Origin: Acidipropionibacterium thoenii DSM 20276
Lineage (GTDB): Bacteria; Actinomycetota; Actinomycetes; Propionibacteriales; Propionibacteriaceae
NCBI RefSeq assembly: GCF_000423445.1
Contig: NZ_KE384018.1
Location: forward strand, 142,964 to 206,963
DNA: 64,000 nucleotides
Reading direction: 5' to 3'
A program made the position numbers and the translations under genes. This document shows, in pieces, positions 1-7,701 of the stretch (position 1 is the stretch's first letter; every line of letters starts with the position of its first letter). The notes beneath the pieces are model-generated. The model was given only the letters and a program-made list of their open reading frames with translations, was not told the origin of the DNA and searched no databases.

Positions 1-337
1 TCACCGGTGTCCAGCCGTTGACCGAGGCGCCGCGGCTGACGACGCTCTGGCCCTTGGCCAGGACTCCGCGGATGGTGCTGGAGGTGCTGGCTGCCGCGCG
101 GACCCGCACCGCGGTGGTGGCGTAGACCAACGGGTTCGGTGAGGAGGCCGGCAGCGGGGCGAGGGTGGGGCTGACGGTCGGAGCGGTGGCGGCGCCGGTC
201 TGCAGCGCTGGGCGCACGCTGGGCCGGGGGGCGACCGCCTGGGCCGGGCTCACGGTGAGCAACTGTGACCCGGTGGCGATCAGGCCGGCTGAGGCCAGCG
301 TCACGGCCCCGATTCGAACTGGATGCGATACGGCCAT
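1..337 (-). CDS. Secreted SH3b-domain protein (5' part only)
   Basis: The visible N-terminal 112 residues begin with a signal peptide: a short basic start, a hydrophobic stretch at about residues 9-30 and an A-Q-A cleavage-like site near residue 33. A Pro/Ala/Thr/Ser-rich linker follows. From about residue 72 there is an SH3b-type fold opening (VYATTAVRVRAAAS, then a G-x-L-x-x-G-Q turn and NGW), the layout of bacterial SH3 domains that bind cell wall in secreted hydrolases. The ATG at 337-335 has a GGAGGGG ribosome binding site about 9 bases upstream. The gene runs off the left edge, so any catalytic domain such as NlpC/P60 or amidase lies outside. An exported cell-wall-binding protein is likely; the enzymatic role is unknown. 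Confidence 0.75.
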   Translation of the reverse strand, partial: MAVSHPVRIGAVTLASAGLIATGSQLLTVSPAQAVAPRPSVRPALQTGAATAPTVSPTLAPLPASSPNPLVYATTAVRVRAAASTSSTIRGVLAKGQSVVSRGASVNGWTPV

Positions 338-688
338 CGTGGCGATTCCCCTCCAGCGGGCAGGGCCCGCTACCTGGCGTGGGGGCTTCCCGGGCTCGTG
401 TGGAGAACGGCGTCCCCGCCCGTGAAACCCCTGGTGTCAGTTGAAACCTATGGTCGGTTGAAGGCCCTCCGCCAGCTCCGCCGGAGGATCTGTCGCGATG
501 GAGTCAAGGGGACACGCGGAGCGCGGGTCAGGAATGACGAACCTGTGATTCAGGACCCGATGCTGGCGACAAGAAGCCCAGAATACTCCCTTGACTAGGG
601 GAAATGCGCAGATGAAAGATGCTCTTGTGGGCCCGGTCGGAGAGATTCTGAGGCGATCCCGGAAGCCTGAGAATTGCTCAGCAACCCC
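338..688. other. Intergenic region between divergent-end genes
   Basis: About 350 bases hold the 5' leader and promoter region of the minus-strand SH3b gene and the 3' flank of the next minus-strand gene. I compared the leader with the c-di-AMP (ydaO) riboswitch, which often precedes wall-hydrolase genes in actinobacteria, and did not see its conserved G-rich core. No open frame with convincing codon bias was seen. Confidence 0.5.
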
Positions 689-1333
689 TCAATGCGCGCT
701 TGAGGGTTTCTCGGGACTGTCGGCGGGGGCGGGCACCACCGTCGTCGACAGGGCATCACTGATCACCAGGTGGGCGCGTCCCCACACCTCGGCGGGAAGC
801 CATCCACTACGGATTGCGGCCTTCGTGGTCGGGGTGCTTCCCAGCGTCTCGGCGATCTGCGCACAGTCCGCGGGGTCGGCGATGATCGGGACCACCGCCC
901 GAGCGCCGTGCAGGTGGTTGGCCAGTGCAACTCCCAGCGCGAAGTCGTCGATCTCGGGGCAGACGATCGCCAGATCGGCCCGATCCGGACAACCCATCAG
1001 GATGGCCTGGATGATGCGCGCGCCGTCCAGGGGTTCGGGGCAGATGATGACCCGGGCGTCCTCCAGGATCGCGGTCGGTTCGTCGTCGGGGGACAGCTGC
1101 GAGGCGGCCCGCCGGTCGACCAGTCTGGCGCCGATACTGAGGTGATCGTCGGCCAGTATCTCGTCGACGTGGCTGCACAGCTCCTGGGACATCCGGGGCA
1201 GACGCCGTCCGTGCGGTAGCGCGGACACCTCGGCCTCGGCGCGCAGTCTGGAGCGCCGATCGGCGAGGGCCGCGATGACGAGAAGGGCGAGCCCCGCCCC
1301 CAGGATCACCCACATGCCAACCGGTGCCGTCAT
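689..1333 (-). CDS. Hypothetical membrane-anchored protein
   Basis: This 214-residue protein has one strong transmembrane segment at about residues 6-24 (WVILGAGLALLVIAALA) followed by a basic RRSRLR stop-transfer patch, so the rest should be cytoplasmic. The soluble part has Rossmann-like alternation of hydrophobic strands (ARVIICPEP, ADLAIVCPE, ARAVVPIIA) but I recognise no family. The ATG at 1333 is used; a GTG two codons upstream (1339) is possible and neither has a clear ribosome binding site. It sits head to head with tRNA-Lys. Third-position G+C is strong throughout, which supports coding. Function unknown. Confidence 0.6.
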   Translation of the reverse strand: MTAPVGMWVILGAGLALLVIAALADRRSRLRAEAEVSALPHGRRLPRMSQELCSHVDEILADDHLSIGARLVDRRAASQLSPDDEPTAILEDARVIICPEPLDGARIIQAILMGCPDRADLAIVCPEIDDFALGVALANHLHGARAVVPIIADPADCAQIAETLGSTPTTKAAIRSGWLPAEVWGRAHLVISDALSTTVVPAPADSPEKPSSAH

Positions 1334-1342
1334 GGACACAGC

Positions 1343-1374
1343 TTGTCACGGCCCACCGGGTGGATCGCTAGACT
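1343..1374 (+). promoter_or_regulatory. Possible promoter of tRNA-Lys
   Basis: A TTGTCA hexamer at 1343-1348 and a TAGACT hexamer at 1369-1374 lie upstream of the tRNA, with transcription expected to start at or next to the first tRNA base. The 20-base spacing is longer than usual, so the -35 assignment is weak; the -10 is more believable. Confidence 0.35.
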
Positions 1375-1380
1375 GAGCGG

Positions 1381-1454
1381 GCCCCCGTAGCTCAGTTGGT
1401 TAGAGCAACGGACTTTTAATCCGTGGGTCCTGGGTTCGAGTCCCAGTGGGGGCA
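1381..1454 (+). tRNA. tRNA-Lys (anticodon UUU)
   Basis: The sequence folds as a complete cloverleaf. The acceptor stem pairs GCCCCCG with TGGGGGC, with one G-T pair. The D arm is GCTC/GAGC, the anticodon stem ACGGA/TCCGT with loop CTTTTAA (anticodon TTT at 1415-1417), and the T arm CTGGG/CCCAG with TTCGAGT. Base 1454 (A) is the discriminator. CCA is not encoded. Confidence 0.97.
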
Positions 1455-1465
1455 CTCCCTGATGA

Positions 1466-1511
1466 GCCGCTGACCAGCGGCAATCCCCGATCTCATTGAT
1501 GAGGGCGGGGT
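1466..1511 (+). terminator. Probable terminator of tRNA-Lys
   Basis: Two adjacent hairpins follow the tRNA by 12 bases: GCCGCTG/CAGCGGC with a two-base loop (1466-1481), and a stem pairing CCCCG..CTCAT with ATGAG..CGGGG (1486-1511). There is no T run, as is common in high-G+C actinobacteria. Confidence 0.5.
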
Positions 1512-1742
1512 ACTCAGCTGAGCTTCCTATGATCGGCCTCCGATGATGGAAGTGATAGCGCCGTTCAGAGCTCTCCAACACCGTCCTGGCAACCGGTGCC
1601 GCCTATGGGGCAGCATGCTGTGGGTCCAGAATTACCGGCTCTTCGCGTCAAGGTTTCGGATCCGTTTCGGTGTGCCCGCACACATCGAGACGTTGTTTTC
1701 GGGGGGCGTCTGTCCGGGTCGTGGGACCCTCCAGCAATGCGA

Positions 1743-1780
1743 CGGGGCCCGCGCACATTCGAGAATGTGCGCGGGCCCCG
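1743..1780 (-). terminator. Strong hairpin terminator downstream of aqpZ
   Basis: A perfect 18-base inverted repeat (1743-1760 against 1763-1780) with a minimal loop lies 26 bases past the aquaporin stop codon on the minus strand. There is no U tract. Position and stability fit an intrinsic terminator of the I-shaped actinobacterial kind. Confidence 0.75.
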
Positions 1781-1805
1781 CGACGGGTTCGGTGCTACCG
1801 GATCA

Positions 1806-2597
1806 TCACGCCGCTTCGGTGAACTTCTTGCCGAAGATCGGACGGTAGATGAAACCGGCGATGAGGCCGCCGATGATCGGGAACACGATGAACACCCACA
1901 GCTGGGCCAGGTTGGCCGAGCCGCCGTAGATCGCCGCGGCGATCGAGCGGGCCGGGTTCACCGAGGTGTTGTCGACCGGGATGGTGACGAGGTGGATCAG
2001 GGTCAGCGACAGACCGATGGCCAGCGGGGCGAAGCCGGCCGGGGCGATCTTGGCCGTGGTGCCCAGCACGACGAGCACGAAGATCGCGGTGAAGACGATC
2101 TCGACGATGATCGCACCGGTGATTCCGAAACCACCTGGGGAGTGGGCGCCGTAACCATTGGAGGCGAAACCGGTGGCCTTGGCGGCCGAGAAGAACCCGG
2201 CCTTGGACGAGGCGATCGCAGCAATCACCGAGGCACCGACGAAGCCGCCGATGATCTGGGCGACGATGTAGCCGACGGTGTCCTTCCAGGGGAACCGGCC
2301 GGAGGCCGCCACTCCCAGGGTGATCGCCGGGTTGAAGTGCCCGCCGGAGATCGGGCCGAAGGCGTAGGCGCCGACCACCACGGTCAGGCCGAAGGCCAGA
2401 GCCACGCCGAGGTGGCCGACTCCCACCACGTTGTTGTTGGCGCTGGGGAACACTGCCGCCAGGATCGCTGTGCCGATGCCGCCACCGACCAGGACCATGG
2501 TGCCGATCGCCTCGGCGACCATGCGATGAATGAGATCGGGTCCTCCTGAAGTCAGGGGCGGTTCGGGATCCCTCGGGATCGTGATCTCGTTGGGCAT
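1806..2597 (-). CDS. aqpZ: Aquaporin Z-type water channel
   Basis: A 263-residue MIP-family channel with six membrane helices and two re-entrant NPA loops, GHFNPAIT (NPA at 89-91) and TSVNPARS (NPA at 214-216). The selectivity-filter residues seen are His202 in helix 5 (TLIHL), Thr211 and Arg217, the AqpZ pattern, whereas glycerol facilitators carry Gly and Asp-containing versions. I therefore call it a water channel, not GlpF, although dhaKLM elsewhere in the window would make a glycerol channel tempting. The N-terminal 25 residues are a polar cytoplasmic extension. An AAGGAG site precedes the ATG by about 10 bases. The gene appears monocistronic, with its own terminator. Confidence 0.9.
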   Translation of the reverse strand: MPNEITIPRDPEPPLTSGGPDLIHRMVAEAIGTMVLVGGGIGTAILAAVFPSANNNVVGVGHLGVALAFGLTVVVGAYAFGPISGGHFNPAITLGVAASGRFPWKDTVGYIVAQIIGGFVGASVIAAIASSKAGFFSAAKATGFASNGYGAHSPGGFGITGAIIVEIVFTAIFVLVVLGTTAKIAPAGFAPLAIGLSLTLIHLVTIPVDNTSVNPARSIAAAIYGGSANLAQLWVFIVFPIIGGLIAGFIYRPIFGKKFTEAA

Positions 2598-2985
2598 TGC
2601 AGCAACTCTCCTTCATGACTGTGGAGAGGCAGCGCCTCTCCACGGCGGACACCAGTCGCAATCGGCAGTGGGGTGATAAATCCCACGTATTGGTCTTCTT
2701 TTCCGCGGTGGGAGAACTGGGGAATTTCCAGCGGGCTGCGCCGTTTTTGCTGTTCGGGACATCGCATTACATGAGCCACGAAAACACCGTGGACGTCATT
2801 GTGGAAGCCGCACATGGCGTCATATCGGGGGTAATGGGGCGGGGTCGGATCTGCCGCCCGTCCTCATCCGAGGTCTGCGGGCAGCTGGCTGTGAGCCACT
2901 CCGCCGGGTGCCGCACGCCTGCCGGTGCAGAACAGGGGTACAGATTCGTCAGTACAGACGCGAGGGGGGGGCGTCGTCTCATCGA
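2598..2985. other. Divergent promoter region, aqpZ and the ABC/YhgE operon
   Basis: This stretch is visibly less G+C rich than the flanking genes and has no convincing reading frame. It should contain the aqpZ promoter on the minus strand. One small inverted repeat (GTGGG/CCCAC around 2670-2688) is visible. A TetR-type half-site, GTCAGTA, occurs at about 2948-2954, roughly 50 bases before the full palindrome. Confidence 0.5.
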
Positions 2986-3015
2986 TTCTGATTTGTACTG
3001 ACCGGTCAGTATAGT
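2986..3015 (+). promoter_or_regulatory. Promoter with TetR-type operator palindrome
   Basis: A perfect 16-base palindrome, TACTGACCGGTCAGTA, spans 2996-3011. Its right end overlaps a TATAGT -10 hexamer at 3010-3015; a weak -35 (TTCTGA, 2986-2991) lies 18 bases upstream. Repressor binding would block RNA polymerase directly. The symmetry and the TGACCGGTCA core are typical of TetR-family operators, and a TetR gene closes this gene group at 7017, so autoregulation is the simplest reading. Confidence 0.75.
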
Positions 3016-3061
3016 GCTCGACGGGTGCAGGTCGCACCGCGCGTAGGTACAGGAGAGTGTG

Positions 3062-3760
3062 ATGACGAAACTCGCCATCCAGGCTGGGGACCTTCACCTG
3101 GCAAGCAGGCGAGGTCTGGTCTACGGACCCCTCGACTGGACGTTGGAGGATGGGCATCTGGGGATCGTCACCGGTTCTCCGGACAGTGGCAAGTCCACCC
3201 TGATGCTCACCCTCGCCGGGCGGATGCGACCCTCGAGGGGATCGCGACTCGAGGTCCTGGGGCACCAGTTGCCCGCCGCGGAACGCTGGGTCCAGCGCCA
3301 CACCTCGGTCACCGGGGTCGCCGGTCTCGACGATCTGGACGACGTCGTGACGGTGCGCTCGACCGTCCGCGAACGGCTCGCCTGGCTCGCGCCCTGGTAC
3401 AAGATCGTGCGTTACCCCGGCAACGAGCAGATCGCCGAGATCTGCCGGCTCGCCTTCGGCGATCTGCCGGTTCCCACTGCGAAGACCCGCGTCTACGAGC
3501 TGGACGAGCCGTCGAACCTGCTGCTGCGTATCGCCCTGTCTCTTGCCAGCAGTCCGGCGCTGATCACCGTCGACGCCGTCGACCAGCTCCACGACCTGTC
3601 CGACCAGGACACCGTCTGGTCGCGGCTGGACGCCATCGCGGCATCGGGTGTCACCGTGGTCGCCTCCACGACCGACGCGCACGAGCTCGACCGCATCCCC
3701 TGGACGACCGAGCCGTCCCACCTTGATCTGACCACCACCGACGTCGCCGAGGAGGCGTGA
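3062..3760 (+). CDS. ABC-type ATPase with degenerate motifs, partner of YhgE/Pip
   Basis: This 232-residue protein has an intact Walker A, GSPDSGKST (residues 38-46), and an overall ABC ATPase layout. The rest of the catalytic set is poor. The Q-loop position reads HTSVTG, the LSGGQ signature is replaced by residues around 148-159 (LDEPSNLLLRIA), and the Walker B strand ALITVDAVD keeps one Asp (171) but lacks the following catalytic Glu. It may bind ATP but hydrolyse it slowly. Start: ATG 3062 follows AGGAGA by five bases; GTG 3059 is the alternative. Its stop overlaps the next start (TGATG at 3758-3762), so the two are translationally coupled. The pairing suggests a regulatory or atypical motor subunit for the YhgE/Pip membrane protein. 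Confidence 0.7.
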   Translation: MTKLAIQAGDLHLASRRGLVYGPLDWTLEDGHLGIVTGSPDSGKSTLMLTLAGRMRPSRGSRLEVLGHQLPAAERWVQRHTSVTGVAGLDDLDDVVTVRSTVRERLAWLAPWYKIVRYPGNEQIAEICRLAFGDLPVPTAKTRVYELDEPSNLLLRIALSLASSPALITVDAVDQLHDLSDQDTVWSRLDAIAASGVTVVASTTDAHELDRIPWTTEPSHLDLTTTDVAEEA

Positions 3761-6700
3761 TGTTCGCCTGGACATCTCACGGAACCGAACTCAAGAGGTT
3801 CTTCCGGCAGCCCATCACCCGGATGGCCCTCGTCGTGCTGCTGCTCATCCCACTGCTCTACGGCGCCATGTACGTGTGGGCGTTCTGGAACCCGGTCGAC
3901 CGTCTTGACGACCTGCCGGTGGCGCTGGTGAACCAGGACGTCGCCGTTCAGAGCAACGGCAGGACCGTCCACGCCGGCACCGATGTGGTCACCACACTGG
4001 TCGACCGGAAGCCACTGGGATGGCACCTGGTCGACTCCTCGACCGCGGCCGACGGCGTGAAGTCCGGCAAGTACTACTTCTCGGTGACGATCCCTGCGAC
4101 CTTCTCCTCCGACATCGTCTCCCTCGGCAGCCAGGATCCGACCTCCGCCGAGATCAAGGTCACCTACAACGACTCGAACTCCTTCCTGGCCACCGAGCTC
4201 GGCAGCAACGCCATGACCCAGATCCGCGACGTGGTGTCCCAGAAGATCGGGCAGACGGCGGCCAAGACCCTTGTCGTGGGACTCGGTGACGCCCGGAACG
4301 GCATGACGAAGGCCTCCGACGGCGCCTTCGTCCTGCAGGACGGTCTCAAGAAGGCCAAGGACGGTTCCACGACGCTGAGCGTGGGGACCAGAGAACTCGC
4401 CGCCGGCACCGCGCAGCTGGCGGCGGGGGCCGGAACGCTGGCCGATGGCACCGCCAGCGCCGCAGGCAAGGTGTCGACCATGGCCAGCGGGGTGTCGCGG
4501 CTCAACACCGGCGCCGAGCAGCTGTCTGCCGGACTCACCGCGCTCCAGAAGCAGACCCCGACCCTGGTCAACGGCATCAACTCGCTGGCCTCCGGAGCGG
4601 CGAGCGGCGCCTCGGGTGCACGCGACCTCAGCGATGCCCAGGCCCGATATGTCACCGGCGTCTCGACCGCCTCCGCCGGCGCCCAGCACCTCAGCACCGG
4701 CCTCGACAGCGCACTGGCCGGCGCCCGGACGGCCGGGAAGGGAGCCGCGGAGCTGTCCAACGGAGCCTCCGGTCTCACCGGCCTCCAGAAGGGTCTGGCC
4801 CAGGCCGCCGACACGACGTCGGGGGCACCGGCCCTGGCCGACGGAGCCACCCGGCTGGCCAACCAGTTCGGGACTCTGGTGACCGGCGTCTCGGAACTGT
4901 CCACGGGAGCCAGCCACTTCTCCTCCGGGGCCACGACCTTCTCCTCCGGTGCGACCTCCTTCGCATCCGGGGCGAAGCGCTGGACCGGCGGGGCCCAGAC
5001 CTGGCTGTCGGGAGCCCAGACCGCCTCGGGATCCCTCAAGACCGGGGCCAGTCAGGTCGCCGACGGGGCGACCTCGCTGAGCCGCGGCGCACGCACCCTG
5101 GCCGCAGCCACCGGGGAGGACTCCACGCTCCACCAGGGAGCCGCCCAGGTCGCGGCCGGTACCGACCAGACCGCGACCCAGCTCAAGCAGATCAATGCCG
5201 CCGTCATCGCCGCCAGAGCCGAGCTCGACCGAGGCGACACCGCCGGTGTCAACCGGATTCTCTCCGGCCTGGAGACGAGCACTGGCCAGAGTGCCCAGCG
5301 TCAGGCCTCCGACCTTGCCGCAGGCGCCTCGCAGGTGCGCGACGGCATCTACTCCAGTGGCGGCACGACGTCGGTGCACGCGGCGGCCCAGAGCCTGGCC
5401 GATGGAGCATCCCAGGTCAGCAGCGGCAGCTCGCAGCTCAGCAGGGGAGCGGGGTCGCTCGCCGGCGCCGTCTCCAGCAACGGGCCGCTGGGAACCGGAC
5501 TGTCCACCCTGTCCGGATCGGTGCCAACCCTGTCCGGAGCCGCCCAGACTCTGACGAAGGGGTCTGGTGAACTCGCCAGCGGCTCGGCCAGTCTGGCCAC
5601 CGGCGCCAAGACCCTCAGCGGCAGCCAGGGATCGATCAACCAGCTGATGGTCGGGTCGAAGGCACTGTCGAGCGGTATCACCCAGATGAGCACGAAGGCC
5701 TCGACCGGCATCCCGACCCTCCAGAAGGGACTCGTCCAGCTCAGCGACGGGCTCAACAACCCCCACTCCGACAGGGGGCTCGTCGCGGGCCTGGCGCAGC
5801 TGGACACCGGGGCCAGGAGTCTGTCGGGTGGATTCACCAACCCCGACCCCGGCAGGGGCCTGGTCGCCGGGGCGAAGGCGATCAGTGCCGGCAGCCAGCA
5901 GCTCGCCGCAGGGACCTCGAAGATCAGCAGCGGGGCCGGTGCACTCGCCTCTGGGGCCACCACCCTCACCAGTGGCGCGAATCAGTTGGCCGCCGGTGGC
6001 AAGCAGGTGGCCTCCGGAACCGGCCAGCTCAACGCCAAGGTGCCGGCGCTGGTGAGCGGAGTCGCGGCTCTCGACCAGGGAGCCCAGAAGATCCACAGCG
6101 CCACCACGAAGGTCGATTCCGGCGCGGCCACCCTGGCTGCCAGGACGCCGACCCTGACCACCGGGCTGGGCACCCTCGAGCACGGCGCCACCACGCTGGG
6201 AAACAAGCTGAGCAGCGGGGCCGGACAGATCCCCCACGACTCCGCGTCGGTCCAGACCCAGCGGGCCAGGGCCGTCAGCTCACCGGTCGGCCTGGCCAAG
6301 CACAACCTGCACCAGGCGGCGTCGTGGGGCGAGTTCTTCGCACCGTTCTTCATCGGCCTGGGCCTGTGGGTCGGTGCGCTGGTCGCCTGGCTGCTGCTGC
6401 GCCCGCTCCAGTCGCGGGCCCTGATGACCTCGGTCAGCGGGTTCCGGATGGCGTGGGGATCGCTCAACTCGGCGCTCACCCTGGCCGTGGGACAGGTCTT
6501 CATCATGCTCTCGGTGATGCACTTCGCTATCGGCATCAACCCCAACCACGCGGTGGCGACCGTGCTGTTCGCTCTCCTGGTGGCCGCCGCCTTCTTCGCC
6601 CTGCAACAGATGCTCCAGATCGGCTTCGGCTCGGCCATCGGTAAGGTGATCATCATCTCGGTGCTGATGCTGCAGTTGGCCTCGGCCGGTGGCACCTATC

Positions 6701-6930
6701 CGATCCAGACCGAACCGGGATTCTTCCAGGCCGTCAGCCCGTGGATGCCGATGACCTATGTGGTCAACGGACTGAGGCAGGCGATCACCGGCTCGATCGG
6801 GCCGAGGTTCTGGACAGCGGTGGCAGTGATGGCCGGAATCTTCGTGGTCTCGTTGGTGCTCTCGTCGATCCTGGCAGCGCGCAAGCGCACCTGGACCCTG
6901 TCGCGGCTGCACCCGGCCCTGAAGATCTGA
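3760..6930 (+). CDS. YhgE/Pip-family membrane protein with long repetitive ectodomain
   Basis: A 1056-residue protein with one transmembrane helix near residues 20-40, then a short globular part of the YhgE/Pip N-terminal type. From about residue 190 to 840 it is a long helical region built of irregular heptad-like repeats of the form L-x-x-G-A-x-x-L-A-x-G, rich in Ala, Gly, Ser and Thr. The C-terminal 210 residues (from about 847) carry five or six membrane helices resembling an ABC-2 permease. The family includes phage infection protein (Pip) and is related to type VII secretion EsaA-like proteins, but substrates are mostly unknown. It is cotranscribed with the upstream ATPase and followed by a strong hairpin and a TetR gene. 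An envelope exporter or surface-spanning protein is likely; the cargo cannot be read from sequence. Confidence 0.8.
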   Translation: MFAWTSHGTELKRFFRQPITRMALVVLLLIPLLYGAMYVWAFWNPVDRLDDLPVALVNQDVAVQSNGRTVHAGTDVVTTLVDRKPLGWHLVDSSTAADGVKSGKYYFSVTIPATFSSDIVSLGSQDPTSAEIKVTYNDSNSFLATELGSNAMTQIRDVVSQKIGQTAAKTLVVGLGDARNGMTKASDGAFVLQDGLKKAKDGSTTLSVGTRELAAGTAQLAAGAGTLADGTASAAGKVSTMASGVSRLNTGAEQLSAGLTALQKQTPTLVNGINSLASGAASGASGARDLSDAQARYVTGVSTASAGAQHLSTGLDSALAGARTAGKGAAELSNGASGLTGLQKGLAQAADTTSGAPALADGATRLANQFGTLVTGVSELSTGASHFSSGATTFSSGATSFASGAKRWTGGAQTWLSGAQTASGSLKTGASQVADGATSLSRGARTLAAATGEDSTLHQGAAQVAAGTDQTATQLKQINAAVIAARAELDRGDTAGVNRILSGLETSTGQSAQRQASDLAAGASQVRDGIYSSGGTTSVHAAAQSLADGASQVSSGSSQLSRGAGSLAGAVSSNGPLGTGLSTLSGSVPTLSGAAQTLTKGSGELASGSASLATGAKTLSGSQGSINQLMVGSKALSSGITQMSTKASTGIPTLQKGLVQLSDGLNNPHSDRGLVAGLAQLDTGARSLSGGFTNPDPGRGLVAGAKAISAGSQQLAAGTSKISSGAGALASGATTLTSGANQLAAGGKQVASGTGQLNAKVPALVSGVAALDQGAQKIHSATTKVDSGAATLAARTPTLTTGLGTLEHGATTLGNKLSSGAGQIPHDSASVQTQRARAVSSPVGLAKHNLHQAASWGEFFAPFFIGLGLWVGALVAWLLLRPLQSRALMTSVSGFRMAWGSLNSALTLAVGQVFIMLSVMHFAIGINPNHAVATVLFALLVAAAFFALQQMLQIGFGSAIGKVIIISVLMLQLASAGGTYPIQTEPGFFQAVSPWMPMTYVVNGLRQAITGSIGPRFWTAVAVMAGIFVVSLVLSSILAARKRTWTLSRLHPALKI

Positions 6931-6937
6931 TGACGGA

Positions 6938-6984
6938 CCGGGTGGGGTGCCGACCGGGCGGAGTCCGGTCGACACCCCACCCGG
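6938..6984 (+). terminator. Hairpin between the YhgE/Pip gene and tetR
   Basis: A 20-base inverted repeat with one mismatch (6938-6957 against 6965-6984) and a seven-base loop begins eight bases after the YhgE/Pip stop. It has no U tract. It probably terminates or attenuates transcription, so the downstream TetR gene may be expressed at a lower level or from its own start. Confidence 0.65.
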
Positions 6985-7016
6985 TGCGGAACGCTCAACG
7001 GTGAGATGGAGGAGTC

Positions 7017-7685
7017 ATGACAACCGGCAGAGACGTACCTGTCGAGCCGCAGTCGGGGCAGGAGTCACATGCCCTCACGAGATCACCCGGGCGACGGGGG
7101 GCGACGGCGCAGTCGATTCTGGATGCGGCCACCCACCTGTTCGCCACCCGCGGCGTCTCGGCGACCTCGGTCGACGACATCGCGCTGGCTTCGGGCAGCG
7201 CCAAGGGCAGCGTCTACTACAACTTCACCTCCAAGGCGGGTCTGGTGGAGGCCCTGATGGACGAGCACGCCGCCCGGGTCTCCGACTCGATCCGTGAGGC
7301 CTCGCGCGGTCTCACCGGTGCCGCACTGCAGCGTGCGGTGGTGGCGACCCTGCTCGCCGACATGCACGAGCACCTCGACTCGGCACGGGTACTGGCCTCG
7401 GAGGTGTTCCGCACCGATCGTTCCTGGCGGGAGTCGGTCTCGAGCTGGCGCACCGCGCTGATGGGGCCCCTTGATGCGATCGAGAGCGGCAGTTCCGCCG
7501 AGGAGACTGGCAGTGTCGTCAGCAAGGAGAGCCCGGACAGCCGGATCGGCGCCGCGGCCATCGTCGGGGCGACGCTGATAGCCGGCCTGGAATGGCTGAT
7601 ATTCCACCCGGACCTGCCACTGGACCGGGTCGAGGATCAGATCTTCCGCATCCTCGGGCTCAACTCTCTGCAGCCGACCGAGTGA
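7017..7685 (+). CDS. TetR-family transcriptional regulator
   Basis: A 222-residue protein with the TetR N-terminal DNA-binding domain at about residues 26-85: a helix ending in FATRGV, the turn SATSVDDIALASGSAKGSVY and the characteristic YYNFTSKAGL. The C-terminal ligand domain is helical and carries no recognisable ligand signature. GGAGG lies six bases before the ATG. It lies in the same direction as the ATPase-YhgE/Pip pair, whose promoter carries a TetR-like palindrome, so it probably represses that operon and responds to a small molecule or envelope stress linked to the transporter. It converges with the mevalonate cluster, with only 16 bases between the stops. Confidence 0.9.
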   Translation: MTTGRDVPVEPQSGQESHALTRSPGRRGATAQSILDAATHLFATRGVSATSVDDIALASGSAKGSVYYNFTSKAGLVEALMDEHAARVSDSIREASRGLTGAALQRAVVATLLADMHEHLDSARVLASEVFRTDRSWRESVSSWRTALMGPLDAIESGSSAEETGSVVSKESPDSRIGAAAIVGATLIAGLEWLIFHPDLPLDRVEDQIFRILGLNSLQPTE

Positions 7686-7701
7686 TCCTGCGCAGCAGCG
7701 G

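Larger units (their letters stand above)
1455..1805. other. Intergenic region after tRNA-Lys
   Basis: About 350 bases lie between tRNA-Lys and the aquaporin stop codon. They hold the probable tRNA terminator at 1466-1511 and the aquaporin terminator at 1743-1780. Between them (about 1512-1742) I see no gene, repeat or clear regulatory site; the base composition is less biased than in neighbouring coding DNA. Confidence 0.55.

Noticed and set aside
338-600. c-di-AMP riboswitch before the SH3b gene
   Set aside because: Expected from context in actinobacteria, but the conserved G-rich core and flanking helices were not found on the minus strand.
1330-1581. 83-codon minus-strand ORF across tRNA-Lys
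   Set aside because: Its middle (GLEPRTHGLKVRCSNQLSYGG-like text) is the antisense translation of the tRNA, a well-known false protein.
1806-2597. Glycerol facilitator GlpF
   Set aside because: dhaKLM in the window suggested it, but the filter residues (His in helix 5, Thr before NPA2) follow AqpZ.
3493-6237. 914-codon minus-strand ORF opposite the YhgE/Pip gene
   Set aside because: It mirrors the high-G+C codon pattern of the real gene; Gly/Arg/Gln-rich low-complexity text with no domain, membrane or start-site support.
7686-7701. Terminator between tetR and fni
   Set aside because: Only 16 bases separate the convergent stops, and I see no hairpin there.
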